From Intestinibacter bartlettii (GTDB taxonomy: Bacteria > Bacillota > Clostridia > Peptostreptococcales > Peptostreptococcaceae): a stretch of 64,000 nucleotides of DNA. This document shows positions 52,557 through 60,650 of the stretch, piece by piece. The DNA lies in the NCBI RefSeq assembly GCF_000154445.1, contig NZ_DS499554.1. One strand, given 5' to 3'. The notes under the pieces are model-generated. The model did not search any database and had not been told where the DNA came from. It saw nothing but the letters and a program-made list of their open reading frames with translations. The position numbers and the translations under genes were made by a program. Positions within the stretch are counted from its first letter, which is position 1, and the number at the start of each line of letters is the position of its first letter.

Positions 52557-52985
52557 TTAATCCTCCGAATATGTACAGCTATTTGTTGGTGTTTCGAATA
52601 ATTCAACTTCGCTAACATTTAGGCCCATATCTTTTAATTTATAAAAAATATCTCTACTCATTTCCTCCGCAGTAGGTCTATATGGAACTAACATAACTTT
52701 GAATGCATTTGGTAATTCGCTCAATTTTTGTGCTACCAAACGACCATCTTCATTATCCTCGATGACTAATTTATGGTCATATAAATCTTCTATTTCTTTT
52801 AATCTAGCTTTTATATTTCCGAAATCATCAACCATTCCTCTAAGTTGTCCTTCTTGATGAAGAGTTTCACTTTTAACTGAAACGATTAATTTATATCTAT
52901 GGCCATGTATATTTGAGCATTTTCCGTTGTATCCACTCAAGTAATGTGCCATATCAAATTCAATTTGACTTTTTACTTTAAACAT
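52557..52985 (-). CDS. queD: 6-carboxytetrahydropterin synthase QueD
   Basis: First committed enzyme of queuosine synthesis after GTP cyclohydrolase; 142 residues, 6-pyruvoyl-tetrahydropterin synthase fold. Zinc ligands are in FDMAHYLSG and NIHGHRYKL; the catalytic acid region is VPYRPTAEEM and ends with ELFETPTNSCTY. First gene of the operon, directly downstream of a preQ1-type riboswitch and its terminator. Ribosome site GGGAGGT. Confidence 0.95.
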   Translation of the reverse strand: MFKVKSQIEFDMAHYLSGYNGKCSNIHGHRYKLIVSVKSETLHQEGQLRGMVDDFGNIKARLKEIEDLYDHKLVIEDNEDGRLVAQKLSELPNAFKVMLVPYRPTAEEMSRDIFYKLKDMGLNVSEVELFETPTNSCTYSED

Positions 52986-53048
52986 ATTTACCTCCCAAAA
53001 TACTTATGTTGATTAAAATATCAAAATTTTAGGCGTAATTTATGAAAT

Positions 53049-53105
53049 AAAAAAAGGCTTATTTTTTTACACTATAAAACTAGTGCGAAAAAATAAACCT
53101 TTTTT
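53049..53105 (-). terminator. Regulated terminator of the preQ1 riboswitch
   Basis: Very long hairpin on the minus strand: an arm at 53105-53081 and its near-perfect complement at 53074-53049 (AAAAAGG...CACTA / TAGTG...CCTTTTT), followed by T. It lies directly after the aptamer and about 65 bp before queD, so it is the likely off switch. Confidence 0.85.
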
Positions 53106-53114
53106 CATTCAATA

Positions 53115-53157
53115 GCCTAGTTTTATTTATAGACAGGATGGTCTAAATGAACTGTCT
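53115..53157 (-). promoter_or_regulatory. preQ1-I type riboswitch aptamer
   Basis: On the minus strand the stem AGACAG/CTGTCT (53157-53152 and 53136-53131) encloses TTCATTTAGACCATC and is followed by ATAAATAAAACTAGG. This matches the preQ1-I layout: a short stem, a loop starting TTC with a TAG, and an A-rich tail with ACTA that folds back on the loop as a pseudoknot. Its place before queDECF makes the call firm; bound preQ1 would favour termination. Confidence 0.85.
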
Positions 53158-53279
53158 TTCAATTTTTTGATACCATAATACATTAACATAAAAAATTGGA
53201 AATGTAAAACATTTATTGGAAAAAATTTATATTGTATAATAAAAACAAGTGGTAAAAATATTAAATTAGAGGTGAAAAA

Positions 53280-53639
53280 ATGAGATATGCACATACAACT
53301 ATAATAGTAAGTGATATAGAAAAATCTATAAAATTTTATGAAGAGGTAGCTGGTATAACAATAAGAAATAGATTTAGCGCAGGGGTAAAAACATTAGCAT
53401 TTTTATCTGATAAAGAAGGAGATACACAAATAGAACTTATACAAGATGAAAATGAAAAACCATACTCAGGTAGTGGTATATCACTAGGGTTTGCAGTAGA
53501 AAATGTAGAAGAATATATGGAAAAAATGAATTCAATGGGATATCAAACTACTGATATAATATCACCAAATCCAAAAACTAAATTTTTCTATGTAAATGAT
53601 CCAGACGGACTAAAAATACAATTAATACAAATGGGATAG
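53280..53639 (+). CDS. VOC-family (glyoxalase-like) protein
   Basis: A 119-residue protein with the two beta-alpha-beta-beta-beta units of the vicinal-oxygen-chelate fold. Likely metal residues are His4 (MRYAHTTIIVSD), Glu in TQIELIQ and the C-terminal DGLKIQLIQM. Similar to lactoylglutathione-lyase-like proteins; reaction not predictable. GAGGTG precedes the ATG. A DUF1653 gene follows 13 bp later, probably in the same transcript. Confidence 0.85.
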   Translation: MRYAHTTIIVSDIEKSIKFYEEVAGITIRNRFSAGVKTLAFLSDKEGDTQIELIQDENEKPYSGSGISLGFAVENVEEYMEKMNSMGYQTTDIISPNPKTKFFYVNDPDGLKIQLIQMG

Positions 53640-53652
53640 AACGGAGAAAATT

Positions 53653-53892
53653 ATGACTAGAAAGATAGAAACACAAAGACCTTATAGACACTTTAAAGGA
53701 AAATTATATTACGTTCACAACATCGTTACACATACTGAAACAGAAGAAGTTCTAGTTTCATATCAAGCACTATACCCACCATATGGGATGTTTGTCAGAC
53801 CTCTTGATATGTTTATGGAAGAAGTTGAAGATGGAAGAGAAGATAATATAACAAATCAAAAGTATAGATTTGAGTTATATGACGGAAAATAA
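53653..53892 (+). CDS. DUF1653 protein
   Basis: A 79-residue protein of the DUF1653 family, recognised by YRHFKGKLYYVHNIVTHTET, then VSYQALYPPYGMFVRPLDMF. The family is widespread and has no assigned role. ATG with CGGAG upstream. It ends just before the promoter that points at the thiamine cluster. Confidence 0.87.
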   Translation: MTRKIETQRPYRHFKGKLYYVHNIVTHTETEEVLVSYQALYPPYGMFVRPLDMFMEEVEDGREDNITNQKYRFELYDGK

Positions 53893-53914
53893 TTAGACTG
53901 AAATCTTACGAAGG

Positions 53915-53943
53915 TTGAAAAAAATGGAATTAAGTGCTATACT
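53915..53943 (+). promoter_or_regulatory. Sigma-A promoter before the thiamine cluster
   Basis: TTGAAA (53915-53920), 17-bp spacer, TATACT (53938-53943). Transcription would start near 53950, only about five bases before a strong terminator hairpin. Confidence 0.75.
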
Positions 53944-53954
53944 ATTAGTAGCGT

Positions 53955-54010
53955 AAAAGCAGAAAATGGGGCATACCACCTTGGGTATGAAGCATTTTCT
54001 GCTTTTTTTG
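53955..54010 (+). terminator. Leader hairpin/terminator before the thiamine cluster
   Basis: Outer 14-bp perfect stem (53955-53968 with 53993-54006), internal loop GGG/AAG, inner 6-bp stem CATACC/GGTATG and loop ACCTTG, then T. With the promoter directly upstream the default product is an RNA of about 60 nt. It is either an attenuator of the thi genes or an independent small RNA; no TPP riboswitch motif is seen. Confidence 0.75.
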
Positions 54011-54045
54011 TTTTAAAATAAAATTTTAATTAGGGGGATAACAAA

Positions 54046-54354
54046 ATGAACGCAAGTGTAGCAATTCAAGTATTACCAACATTACCAGATAAGGAGTTAG
54101 TTCCAGTAGTGGACAAAGTAATAGAATATATTCAAAGCCAAGGCTTAAAAACAGTAGTTTCACCATTTGAAACAACAATAGAAGGCGATTATGATAAATT
54201 AATGGAAATCGTAAAACAATGTCAATATGTAGCTTGTGAGGCAGGGGCTCCAGGACTTATGACTTATGTAAAAATAAATTTCAATCCTGGTCCAGATGGA
54301 ATTTTAACTATATCAGACAAAATAGATAAATACACTAAAAAGGACGGGGAATAG
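54046..54354 (+). CDS. Thiamine-binding protein, MTH1187/YkoF type
   Basis: A 102-residue protein of the thiamine-binding (MTH1187/YkoF-like) family: MNASVAIQVLPTLPD at the start, VVSPFETTIEGDYDKLMEIV in the middle. Members form ferredoxin-like dimers or tetramers that can hold thiamine or hydroxymethylpyrimidine. It is the first gene of the thiM-thiE cluster, which supports a role in thiamine or thiazole handling. AGGGGGAT precedes the ATG. Confidence 0.85.
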   Translation: MNASVAIQVLPTLPDKELVPVVDKVIEYIQSQGLKTVVSPFETTIEGDYDKLMEIVKQCQYVACEAGAPGLMTYVKINFNPGPDGILTISDKIDKYTKKDGE

Positions 54355-54356
54355 AC

Positions 54357-55196
54357 ATGAGTATTATAGAAGACAGCAAAGAAATCTTTGAAAATATAAA
54401 AAAAGTTAGACCAGTTATGCATAACATATCTAATATAGTAACTGCAAATGATTGTGCAAATATAACACTAGCTTGTGGTGGCTCTCCAACTATGGCTGAT
54501 GATCCTGATGAAGTTGAAGATATAACTTCTGCATGCAATGGTTTTGTATTAAACATGGGCAACACAGGCGGATTCATGGTGGAAACTATGCTTCGTGCAG
54601 GCAAAAAAAGCAACGAAGTAAATCATCCAACAGTATTAGATCCAGTTGGTGCAGGGGCAGCGAAAAGAAGAAATCAAGTTTTAGAAACTCTATTAAAAGA
54701 AATAAAATTCTCAGTAATTAGAGGAAATGTTTCAGAAATAAAATTTGCAGGTAGCAAAACTTCAGGAGCAAAAGGTGTAGATGCTGCTGAAGGCGACAAA
54801 GTTACAGAAGAAAACCTAGATGAAATGATTGCATATGCAAAAAATATAAGTGCAAAACTAGGTAGTGTAATAGCTATGAGTGGTGCAAGAGATATAGTTG
54901 CAGATAAAAACACAGCTTATATAATAAGAAATGGACACAGCATGATGTCTGATATAACAGGAACAGGCTGTATGCTTAGTAGTGTAGTTGGGGTGTTTAT
55001 ATCAGCAAACCCAGATAATATACTAAAAGCAACAGCTGTAGCATTGAGCGCATATGGACTTGCAGGGGAATTAGCATATAAGAAAACCATGGAAATGGAC
55101 GGTTATACTTCAACATTAAGAATGAATTTAATCGATTACATGGGCAAAATGAATGCAGAAATGTTCCAAGGAGGCGCTAAAATTGAAGTTAGATAA
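54357..55196 (+). CDS. thiM: Hydroxyethylthiazole kinase
   Basis: Salvage kinase that phosphorylates 4-methyl-5-hydroxyethylthiazole; 279 residues, ribokinase-like fold. Conserved blocks: VRPVMHNISNIVTANDCANI, GGSPTMADDPDEV, VLDPVGAGAAKRRN and the anion-hole/catalytic cysteine region DITGTGCMLSS. It begins two bases after the thiamine-binding protein gene and overlaps thiE by 14 bases. Confidence 0.96.
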   Translation: MSIIEDSKEIFENIKKVRPVMHNISNIVTANDCANITLACGGSPTMADDPDEVEDITSACNGFVLNMGNTGGFMVETMLRAGKKSNEVNHPTVLDPVGAGAAKRRNQVLETLLKEIKFSVIRGNVSEIKFAGSKTSGAKGVDAAEGDKVTEENLDEMIAYAKNISAKLGSVIAMSGARDIVADKNTAYIIRNGHSMMSDITGTGCMLSSVVGVFISANPDNILKATAVALSAYGLAGELAYKKTMEMDGYTSTLRMNLIDYMGKMNAEMFQGGAKIEVR

Positions 55197-55839
55197 TGAT
55201 GCAATAAAAAAATCAATGCTTTTATATGCGATAACAGATAGAGGATGGCTTAAAGAAGGAGAAACTTTAGAGAGTGTAGTTGAAGATGTTTTAAAATCAG
55301 GAGCAACTTTTCTACAACTTCGCGAGAAAATCCAAGGTCATGAAGAAATCGTAAAAACAGCGATAAATCTTCAAACTCTTTGCAAAAAATACAACGTTCC
55401 ATTTGTAGTAAATGACGACATAATGGCAGCAAAAGAAATAGATGCTGATGGAGTTCATATAGGTCAAAGCGACATGGAATATACAAAAGCAAGAGAAATT
55501 CTAGGCCCAGACAAAATAATCGGTGTGTCAGCTGGAAATTTAGCAGAAGCAAAAGAAGCGGAAAGAGTAGGTGCTGATTATATCGGTGTTGGGGCAGTAT
55601 TCCACACAGATACTAAAAAAGATGCCACTTCATTAACGATGGCACAATTAAAAGAAATAAGTGAAGAAGTATCTATTCCAGTTGTTGCAATCGGTGGAAT
55701 CAGCATAGATAATGCGTTAGAATTAAAAGGAACAGGCATCGATGGAATATGTGTAATATCAGCTATATTCGGAAGTGAAAATCCATCAGAAGCAACTAAA
55801 AAATTATTAGATTTATCAAAACAAATAATATCTAAATAA
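55183..55839 (+). CDS. thiE: Thiamine-phosphate synthase
   Basis: Joins the thiazole phosphate from ThiM with hydroxymethylpyrimidine diphosphate to give thiamine phosphate. A TIM-barrel protein of 218 residues: LLYAITDRGWL, TFLQLREK, NDDIMAAKEIDADGVHIGQSD and VVAIGGIS. The start is TTG at 55183, 8 bp after AAGGAGG inside thiM; the open frame upstream adds residues not typical of ThiE. No hydroxymethylpyrimidine kinase (thiD) or thiazole synthesis gene is adjacent, so this is a salvage set. Confidence 0.95.
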   Translation: MKLDNDAIKKSMLLYAITDRGWLKEGETLESVVEDVLKSGATFLQLREKIQGHEEIVKTAINLQTLCKKYNVPFVVNDDIMAAKEIDADGVHIGQSDMEYTKAREILGPDKIIGVSAGNLAEAKEAERVGADYIGVGAVFHTDTKKDATSLTMAQLKEISEEVSIPVVAIGGISIDNALELKGTGIDGICVISAIFGSENPSEATKKLLDLSKQIISK

Positions 55840-55878
55840 CAAAATAAAGATTTATCATTAAAGGAAATAATCAAAAAT

Positions 55879-56559
55879 ATGAGTCAAATAATTAAAGAAC
55901 AACATAATGAGCAAATAAATCATATTATAGATAAAAATAAAAAACTATTGATATTTGATATGGATGGTACACTTTTAGATTCTATGGGATTCTGGCAAAA
56001 TCTAGGTAGAAGATATCTAGAAAGCAAAGGAAAAGCGCCAGAAAATAACTTGGAAAAAATAATAGAATCTATGACACTTAAAGAGTCTGCATCATATTTC
56101 AAAACAAAATACAACCTAGAAGAAGATGTAGAAAATATTATAAAGCAAGTGTTGGATTTTATAGAAGATAAATATTTAAACGAAATCCCACTTAAAAAAG
56201 GTGCAAAAGATTTTTTGATAAAAGCACATTCTGACGGATATAAAATGTGCATACTAACAACATCTGAAAAATCTCAAGCAATAGGTGCATTAAAGAGAAC
56301 AGGTGTATTAGATTTATTTGATGAGATTTACACAGATAGAGATTTTGATTTAAGTAAAAAAAATCCACAAATCTACGTCAAAACATGTGAAAAAATGGGG
56401 GAATCACCATCAGATACAGTAGTGTTTGAAGATGCACTATATGCAGTAGAAAGTGCAAAGAAAGCCCAATTTACAGTTATAGGAGTATACGATGAATATT
56501 CAAAATGTGACTGGCAAAATATAAAAAACATCGCAAACAGTACAATTGATTGGCGATGA
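55879..56559 (+). CDS. HAD-family hydrolase
   Basis: A 226-residue phosphatase of the HAD superfamily. Motif I is FDMDGTLLDS with the nucleophile Asp, motif II ILTTSEKSQ, then the lysine region and the acidic motif VVFEDALYAVESAKK. An alpha-helical cap of the beta-phosphoglucomutase type lies between. Placed 39 bp after thiE, it could act on thiamine phosphate, but this is inferred only from position. Confidence 0.88.
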   Translation: MSQIIKEQHNEQINHIIDKNKKLLIFDMDGTLLDSMGFWQNLGRRYLESKGKAPENNLEKIIESMTLKESASYFKTKYNLEEDVENIIKQVLDFIEDKYLNEIPLKKGAKDFLIKAHSDGYKMCILTTSEKSQAIGALKRTGVLDLFDEIYTDRDFDLSKKNPQIYVKTCEKMGESPSDTVVFEDALYAVESAKKAQFTVIGVYDEYSKCDWQNIKNIANSTIDWR

Positions 56560-56572
56560 TATTGATATAATG

Positions 56573-56616
56573 AAAAAGCAAGTACATAATCTTGGGATTT
56601 GTACTTGTTTTTTCAT
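56573..56616 (+). terminator. Terminator ending the thiamine cluster
   Basis: AAAAAGCAAGTACA pairs with TGTACTTGTTTTTT around a 13-base loop (one G-T pair). Confidence 0.85.
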
Positions 56617-56644
56617 TATAAATTTATTGACAAGATTGAATATG

Positions 56645-57499
56645 CTATTGATTATTTTCTAATTTTTTATAAACATCTAGAATTTCATCCTGTTTAACCT
56701 CACCATATGTAGTGAAAGGTATAACATCGCTTTTATTTCCATATTTTGTTTTATACTCAATCTTTGGTGAAAAATAGAACATATTATATTTTTTCAAATC
56801 ATCTTTAAATAAAATAAGAATTTTAAGTTTGTCTTTTGGTTTTAAATTCTTGACCTCTTTTACTCTTTTGCCATTAACAAAATAATAAACTTTATCTATA
56901 TAATCAGCATTTTTTAATTTTAATGAATCGATAATATTTCCAGATTCATTTATTAATTGCACATAATATTTATCCATACTTTCCGTAAAACCTATATTAT
57001 AATATAACTCCAATTCATCACCATTAGCGACTCTTTCTATATAAATATCGCCTATAGAATATGTTTTATCCAATAAATTTAAACTATTGATAGTATATGA
57101 GTTACCTTTATCTAAAAATTTAATTTCTAAAAGTATTGAATATAAACAAGTATTTTTATAATTGCTACCTTTATCAGCTTCTTTCAAATAGATTTCTATG
57201 TTATTTGTTTTGTCTTTGAAAAGTAAAAAATCATTAGAAGTATATTGATTATTAGATTTTATTTTATCGCTCAGATCATTAAATAATTTACTATTAGTAG
57301 AATCAATAAATACAAATGGAAGATTTAAACTTTTATCCTTTTTATCAATAGAAATATCTCCTTTATATTGAAGAAATAGTGGATTATTTACTGTTTGATC
57401 AGTAATAAGATTTTTATTTTGTATGAAAGCAAATCCTATTAAAATTAATAAAATAATTGAAAAAATTATTACTCTTGATTTAGAAAATTTTTTTGACAT
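56645..57499 (-). CDS. Membrane-anchored exported protein of unknown function
   Basis: A 284-residue protein with a basic start and one hydrophobic segment (VIIFSIILLILIGFAFI, about 10-26), then a large Lys/Asp/Asn-rich, beta-type domain outside the membrane. No lipobox, catalytic motif or known family was recognised. It is divergent from the ECF sigma operon. Its upstream region has a minus-strand promoter that matches the two sigma-linked promoters next door, so it is probably in the same regulon. ATG with AAAGGAGG upstream. Confidence 0.75.
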   Translation of the reverse strand: MSKKFSKSRVIIFSIILLILIGFAFIQNKNLITDQTVNNPLFLQYKGDISIDKKDKSLNLPFVFIDSTNSKLFNDLSDKIKSNNQYTSNDFLLFKDKTNNIEIYLKEADKGSNYKNTCLYSILLEIKFLDKGNSYTINSLNLLDKTYSIGDIYIERVANGDELELYYNIGFTESMDKYYVQLINESGNIIDSLKLKNADYIDKVYYFVNGKRVKEVKNLKPKDKLKILILFKDDLKKYNMFYFSPKIEYKTKYGNKSDVIPFTTYGEVKQDEILDVYKKLENNQ

Positions 57500-57572
57500 A
57501 ATAAAGACCTCCTTTTAAATTGTTTTTAAAGTATTATACTGAAAATCAAATTTAATTATCTTATTATATAAA

Positions 57573-57601
57573 TAAACTATAGATAAAATTATATTGTTTC
57601 A
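57573..57601 (-). promoter_or_regulatory. ECF-type promoter, divergent gene (third copy)
   Basis: On the minus strand TGAAAC (57601-57596), 17-bp spacer, AGTTTA (57578-57573). It matches the two plus-strand copies at 57630 and 59068 except for the first -10 base, and points at the membrane-anchored protein. Confidence 0.6.
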
Positions 57602-57629
57602 ATATTTGTAAAAAAAAATTGGTGAAAAT

Positions 57630-57658
57630 TGAAACAGATTCCTATTCTTTTTCGTTTA
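57630..57658 (+). promoter_or_regulatory. ECF-type promoter of the sigma operon
   Basis: TGAAAC (57630-57635), 17-bp spacer, CGTTTA (57653-57658), the GAAAC/CGT pattern usual for ECF sigma factors. It implies that the sigma factor switches on its own operon. Confidence 0.75.
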
Positions 57659-57674
57659 TATATGAAAGAGTAAA

Positions 57675-57803
57675 ATGAGGAGTTTTTATTATGAAAAATA
57701 TTATAAATTTGTAGTTAATAATGATAATATTTACTTAAAAGGGTATGAAATTAAACTTGGAGAATTAGAAATAGTTTATTCTTTAGCAGGTACTAGAAAA
57801 TAA
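57675..57803 (+). CDS. Possible 42-residue ORF ahead of the ECF sigma gene
   Basis: A frame from ATG at 57675 to TAA at 57803 encodes a tyrosine-rich 42-residue peptide (MRSFYYEKYYKFVV... ending YSLAGTRK). It begins about 10 bases after the predicted transcription start of the ECF-type promoter and ends five bases before the sigma ribosome site. That tight fit argues for a real gene or a remnant of one. Its own ribosome site is weak. A competing ATG at 57691 with GAGGAG reads only seven codons. No family recognised. Confidence 0.4.
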   Translation: MRSFYYEKYYKFVVNNDNIYLKGYEIKLGELEIVYSLAGTRK

Positions 57804-57821
57804 TTATGGGAGAAATATATT

Positions 57822-58367
57822 ATGATTATGTATATGTCTTTAATAGATAATGAAGATGACAAGATAAAATTTGAAGATATTTACGGTAAATATAAAAAAA
57901 TGATGTTTTGGATAGCGAATCAAATATTAAATGATGAACGAGATATTGAAGAGGTAGTACAAGATAGTTTTATAAAAATAATTAGAAATTTAGATAAGAT
58001 TGAAAAAATAAATAGTAAAAAAACCAAATCTTTTATATCGATTATAGTTAAAAATACTGCTATAGATGTATATAGAAAAAATCTTTCAAATAAGGTAGAA
58101 GTTGAATTAGATGATAATTTTATTTTTCCATCAGATGAATTAAAAGAAGTAGAAATAGAGGGGTTAAATAATATAGAAATTGCGATAATGAAGCTTACAG
58201 AAATTTATAAAGAAGTATTTTTATTAAAGTATAGTCATGAATTAGAAAATAACGAAATAGCGAAATTACTAAATATAAAAGAATCTACAGTTAGGGTACG
58301 ATTGGCTAGGGGAAAAGAAAAGCTAGAATTTATTCTGAATAAAATGGAAGGTGTTGATAATGAGTAA
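57822..58367 (+). CDS. ECF-type RNA polymerase sigma factor
   Basis: A 181-residue sigma-70 family protein with only regions 2 and 4. Region 2 has MMFWIANQILNDERDIEEVV, then QDSFIKIIRNLDKI; region 4 has LLKYSHELENNEIAKLLNIK, then ESTVRVRLARGKEKL. ECF sigmas answer envelope signals and usually drive their own operon. GGGAG lies 9 bp before the ATG. The next gene overlaps by eight bases and encodes a membrane protein that is the likely anti-sigma. Confidence 0.92.
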   Translation: MIMYMSLIDNEDDKIKFEDIYGKYKKMMFWIANQILNDERDIEEVVQDSFIKIIRNLDKIEKINSKKTKSFISIIVKNTAIDVYRKNLSNKVEVELDDNFIFPSDELKEVEIEGLNNIEIAIMKLTEIYKEVFLLKYSHELENNEIAKLLNIKESTVRVRLARGKEKLEFILNKMEGVDNE

Positions 58368-59052
58368 AAAAATTACGGACGAATTACTTTATAAATATTG
58401 TAAGACTGTAGATGAATATATAACTGATAAAATACCTAATGATGAAGAAATAAATCATACGTATTCAGAAGAATTTGAAAATAAAATTAAGAAAATTATA
58501 AAGCAAGAAAATAAACATAATTTTGTAGCAAAATTTTATAAATATTCTAAGAAAGTGGCAATCATATTTTTGATTATAATTTCTGTGTTGGGGGCAACTA
58601 TGAGTATTGATGCTATTAGATATAGGGTACTTGAATTTATAAAAAATGTTCGCAGGGAAGAAACGAATTATAGTTTTAAAGGAAAGATAAAATCTGAAAA
58701 TTTTAAAATACGAAAACCAAGTTATATACCAAAAGGATTTAAAGAAGTTAATTGTGATGAAATATCAGATTTTTATTTTACATTAGATTATTCTGATGGG
58801 TATGATTATATTTCTTTTGAATGTACTAAATTAAATAATGGAAATTTTCAAATAGATACAGAAGATTCTATGGTGAATAAGATAACAATTAATGGAAACA
58901 CAGAAGCTGATTATATAAAGAAAAAGGATAGACATATGCTTGTTTGGCAGGATGATGAAAATTATTATATTTTATTTATTAATGATATAGAAACAAGTAG
59001 ACTGGAAGATAAGTATAATGAGTTGATAAAAATAGCAGAAAGTGTAAGATAA
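58360..59052 (+). CDS. Probable membrane anti-sigma factor (DUF4367-like)
   Basis: A 230-residue protein with a cytoplasmic N-terminal part (about 1-62), one membrane helix (KVAIIFLIIISVLGATM, about 65-82) and an extracellular domain of the DUF4367 kind (RKPSYIPKGFKEVNCDEISD, then YISFECTKLN and ILFINDIE). Position and layout are those of a transmembrane anti-sigma: its gene overlaps the sigma gene and lies in the same ECF-type operon. No zinc-binding HXXXCXXC motif is present. ATG at 58360 after AAGGTG. Confidence 0.8.
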   Translation: MSKKITDELLYKYCKTVDEYITDKIPNDEEINHTYSEEFENKIKKIIKQENKHNFVAKFYKYSKKVAIIFLIIISVLGATMSIDAIRYRVLEFIKNVRREETNYSFKGKIKSENFKIRKPSYIPKGFKEVNCDEISDFYFTLDYSDGYDYISFECTKLNNGNFQIDTEDSMVNKITINGNTEADYIKKKDRHMLVWQDDENYYILFINDIETSRLEDKYNELIKIAESVR

Positions 59053-59067
59053 AAAATTTATTAAATT

Positions 59068-59096
59068 TGAAACAAACCTCTCCTTTTTTTCGTTTA
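59068..59096 (+). promoter_or_regulatory. ECF-type promoter of the ABC exporter operon
   Basis: TGAAAC (59068-59073), 17-bp spacer, CGTTTA (59091-59096): the same elements and spacing as the promoter of the sigma operon, 41 bp before the first transporter gene. The following TATATA and a CT-rich spacer are also shared. Confidence 0.75.
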
Positions 59097-59137
59097 TATA
59101 TATAAATTAAAATTTTTTCACAACAAGGAGGATTAGT

Positions 59138-59956
59138 ATGTTAAATTTAGACATTTTAAAACTAAATAAAAGAAAACTACTAATAGGAATTTTTATATTA
59201 GTTATTTGTGGATATTTAAATATGATATCAATACAATCTCAACAAGGCTTATATGTTAATTTGGTTAATGTGCCAAAGATGACATGTTTTGAGTATTTTT
59301 TAAATATTCAAGGAGATGCTGTTGGTTTTTTACATATAGTATATTTTCTAGCGATTACACTTGTTATAGGGGATATTTTTATAAAAGAAAAAAAGAGCAG
59401 TATGCTTTACTTTAGTTTGGTTAGAAGTGATGTAAATCGATACATAAAACAAAAAATAATAGGTATTGGCTTTATGGGGATTGTGTTTATGTTTTTGTCT
59501 CAAGTTACGTTATTAATTATATCGATGATTCTATATCCAATTGCATCTCCGTCTTTATCTCAAGAATATGTATTATACATAGGAAAAGAATTTTTTTCAA
59601 ACCATCCATTTCTATATTGCTTTATTGTGATATTTAATTCTTGTATTATGACTTTTGCTTATTGTTGTTTTACTGTATTTATAAGTGTTATTTTTAACAA
59701 TATATATGTTGTGTTGACTTTGCCATACTTATTTAATATAGGAATTTCAATATTTATGACAGGTTTTCCATTATATATTGGAAATGCAGGAAAGGTTATA
59801 TATAGTCTTGCGCCGACTATTTTGGCGGGTGCTTATATTTCTAACTCTGTTAACTTCATACTTCCAATTTTATATTGGACAGTTTTAAGCATAGTTTTTT
59901 ATTTTCTTTCAGTAGTTTCTTTTAAAAGTAAATTTGAGAATGAAAATATAATTTAG
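59138..59956 (+). CDS. ABC exporter membrane subunit 1
   Basis: A 272-residue integral membrane protein with about six hydrophobic helices, beginning MLNLDILKLNKRKLLIGIFI. It resembles ABC-2-type permeases of bacteriocin-immunity and drug exporters, with a large loop after the first helix. First gene of the four-gene transporter operon under an ECF-type promoter. AAGGAGG precedes the ATG. Family assignment is from topology and neighbours. Confidence 0.8.
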   Translation: MLNLDILKLNKRKLLIGIFILVICGYLNMISIQSQQGLYVNLVNVPKMTCFEYFLNIQGDAVGFLHIVYFLAITLVIGDIFIKEKKSSMLYFSLVRSDVNRYIKQKIIGIGFMGIVFMFLSQVTLLIISMILYPIASPSLSQEYVLYIGKEFFSNHPFLYCFIVIFNSCIMTFAYCCFTVFISVIFNNIYVVLTLPYLFNIGISIFMTGFPLYIGNAGKVIYSLAPTILAGAYISNSVNFILPILYWTVLSIVFYFLSVVSFKSKFENENII

Positions 59957-59974
59957 TAAAGAGGGGATGATTTT

Positions 59975-60634
59975 ATGAGCAGTGAAGCTATTTTAAGATT
60001 TGAAAATATATCAAAGAATATCAATCGTACAGAAATATTAAAAAATATAAATTTTGAAGTGGAAAGGGGTGAAGTTGTAGGTATAATTGGTAAAAATGGC
60101 AGCGGAAAGACTACTTTATTAAAATTGGTATCTGGGTTAAGTTATCCAACAAAGGGAGAAATTTATTTTTTTGATAAGAAGCTAGAACCAGGTTTTGTTG
60201 GAAGGTTGCCACAGAATATAGGTGTGCTGATTGAAACACCAAGTTTTATATCAAACTTATCAGGGTTTGATAATTTATATTATTTATCTAAAATAAGAAA
60301 TATCATATCAAAAGACGATATTACAGAAATGATTGAAAAGGTTGGTTTAGATTCTAATAATAAAAATCCTTTTAAAACTTATTCTTTAGGAATGAAACAA
60401 AGACTTGGGATTGCACAAGCTATAATGGAAAATCCTGATTTGATATTATTTGATGAACCGACTAATGCATTGGACGATACAGGGGTTGAGATTTTTGCCA
60501 ATATAATTTCAGAATACAAACAGAAAGGTAAAAGTTTTATTTTAGTGTCTCATAATATGGATGAGATTAAATTGTTCTGTGACAAAGTTTATAAAATAGA
60601 CAATTATACTTTAAAATTGCAGGATAAAATTTAA
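59975..60634 (+). CDS. ABC transporter ATP-binding protein
   Basis: ATPase of 219 residues. Walker A GKNGSGKT (39-46), signature region YSLGMKQRLGIAQAI in the BcrA-type form rather than LSGGQ, Walker B LILFDEPTNALDD, and a switch histidine in LVSHNMDEI. This type powers export of or immunity to antimicrobial peptides in Firmicutes. It lies between the first and second membrane subunits, so the complex is probably one ATPase dimer with several membrane partners. Confidence 0.93.
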   Translation: MSSEAILRFENISKNINRTEILKNINFEVERGEVVGIIGKNGSGKTTLLKLVSGLSYPTKGEIYFFDKKLEPGFVGRLPQNIGVLIETPSFISNLSGFDNLYYLSKIRNIISKDDITEMIEKVGLDSNNKNPFKTYSLGMKQRLGIAQAIMENPDLILFDEPTNALDDTGVEIFANIISEYKQKGKSFILVSHNMDEIKLFCDKVYKIDNYTLKLQDKI

Positions 60635-60650
60635 TTTATGAGGTGGGAAT

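Noticed and set aside
53893..54045. TPP riboswitch before the thiamine cluster
   Set aside because: Neither the CTGAGA element nor the later ACCTGATCTGG-type element of the TPP aptamer is present; only a promoter and a terminator-like hairpin are seen.
57691..57714. Seven-codon ORF with GAGGAG ribosome site before the ECF sigma gene
   Set aside because: Too short to support as a gene; it overlaps the 42-residue frame, which is the more coherent reading.
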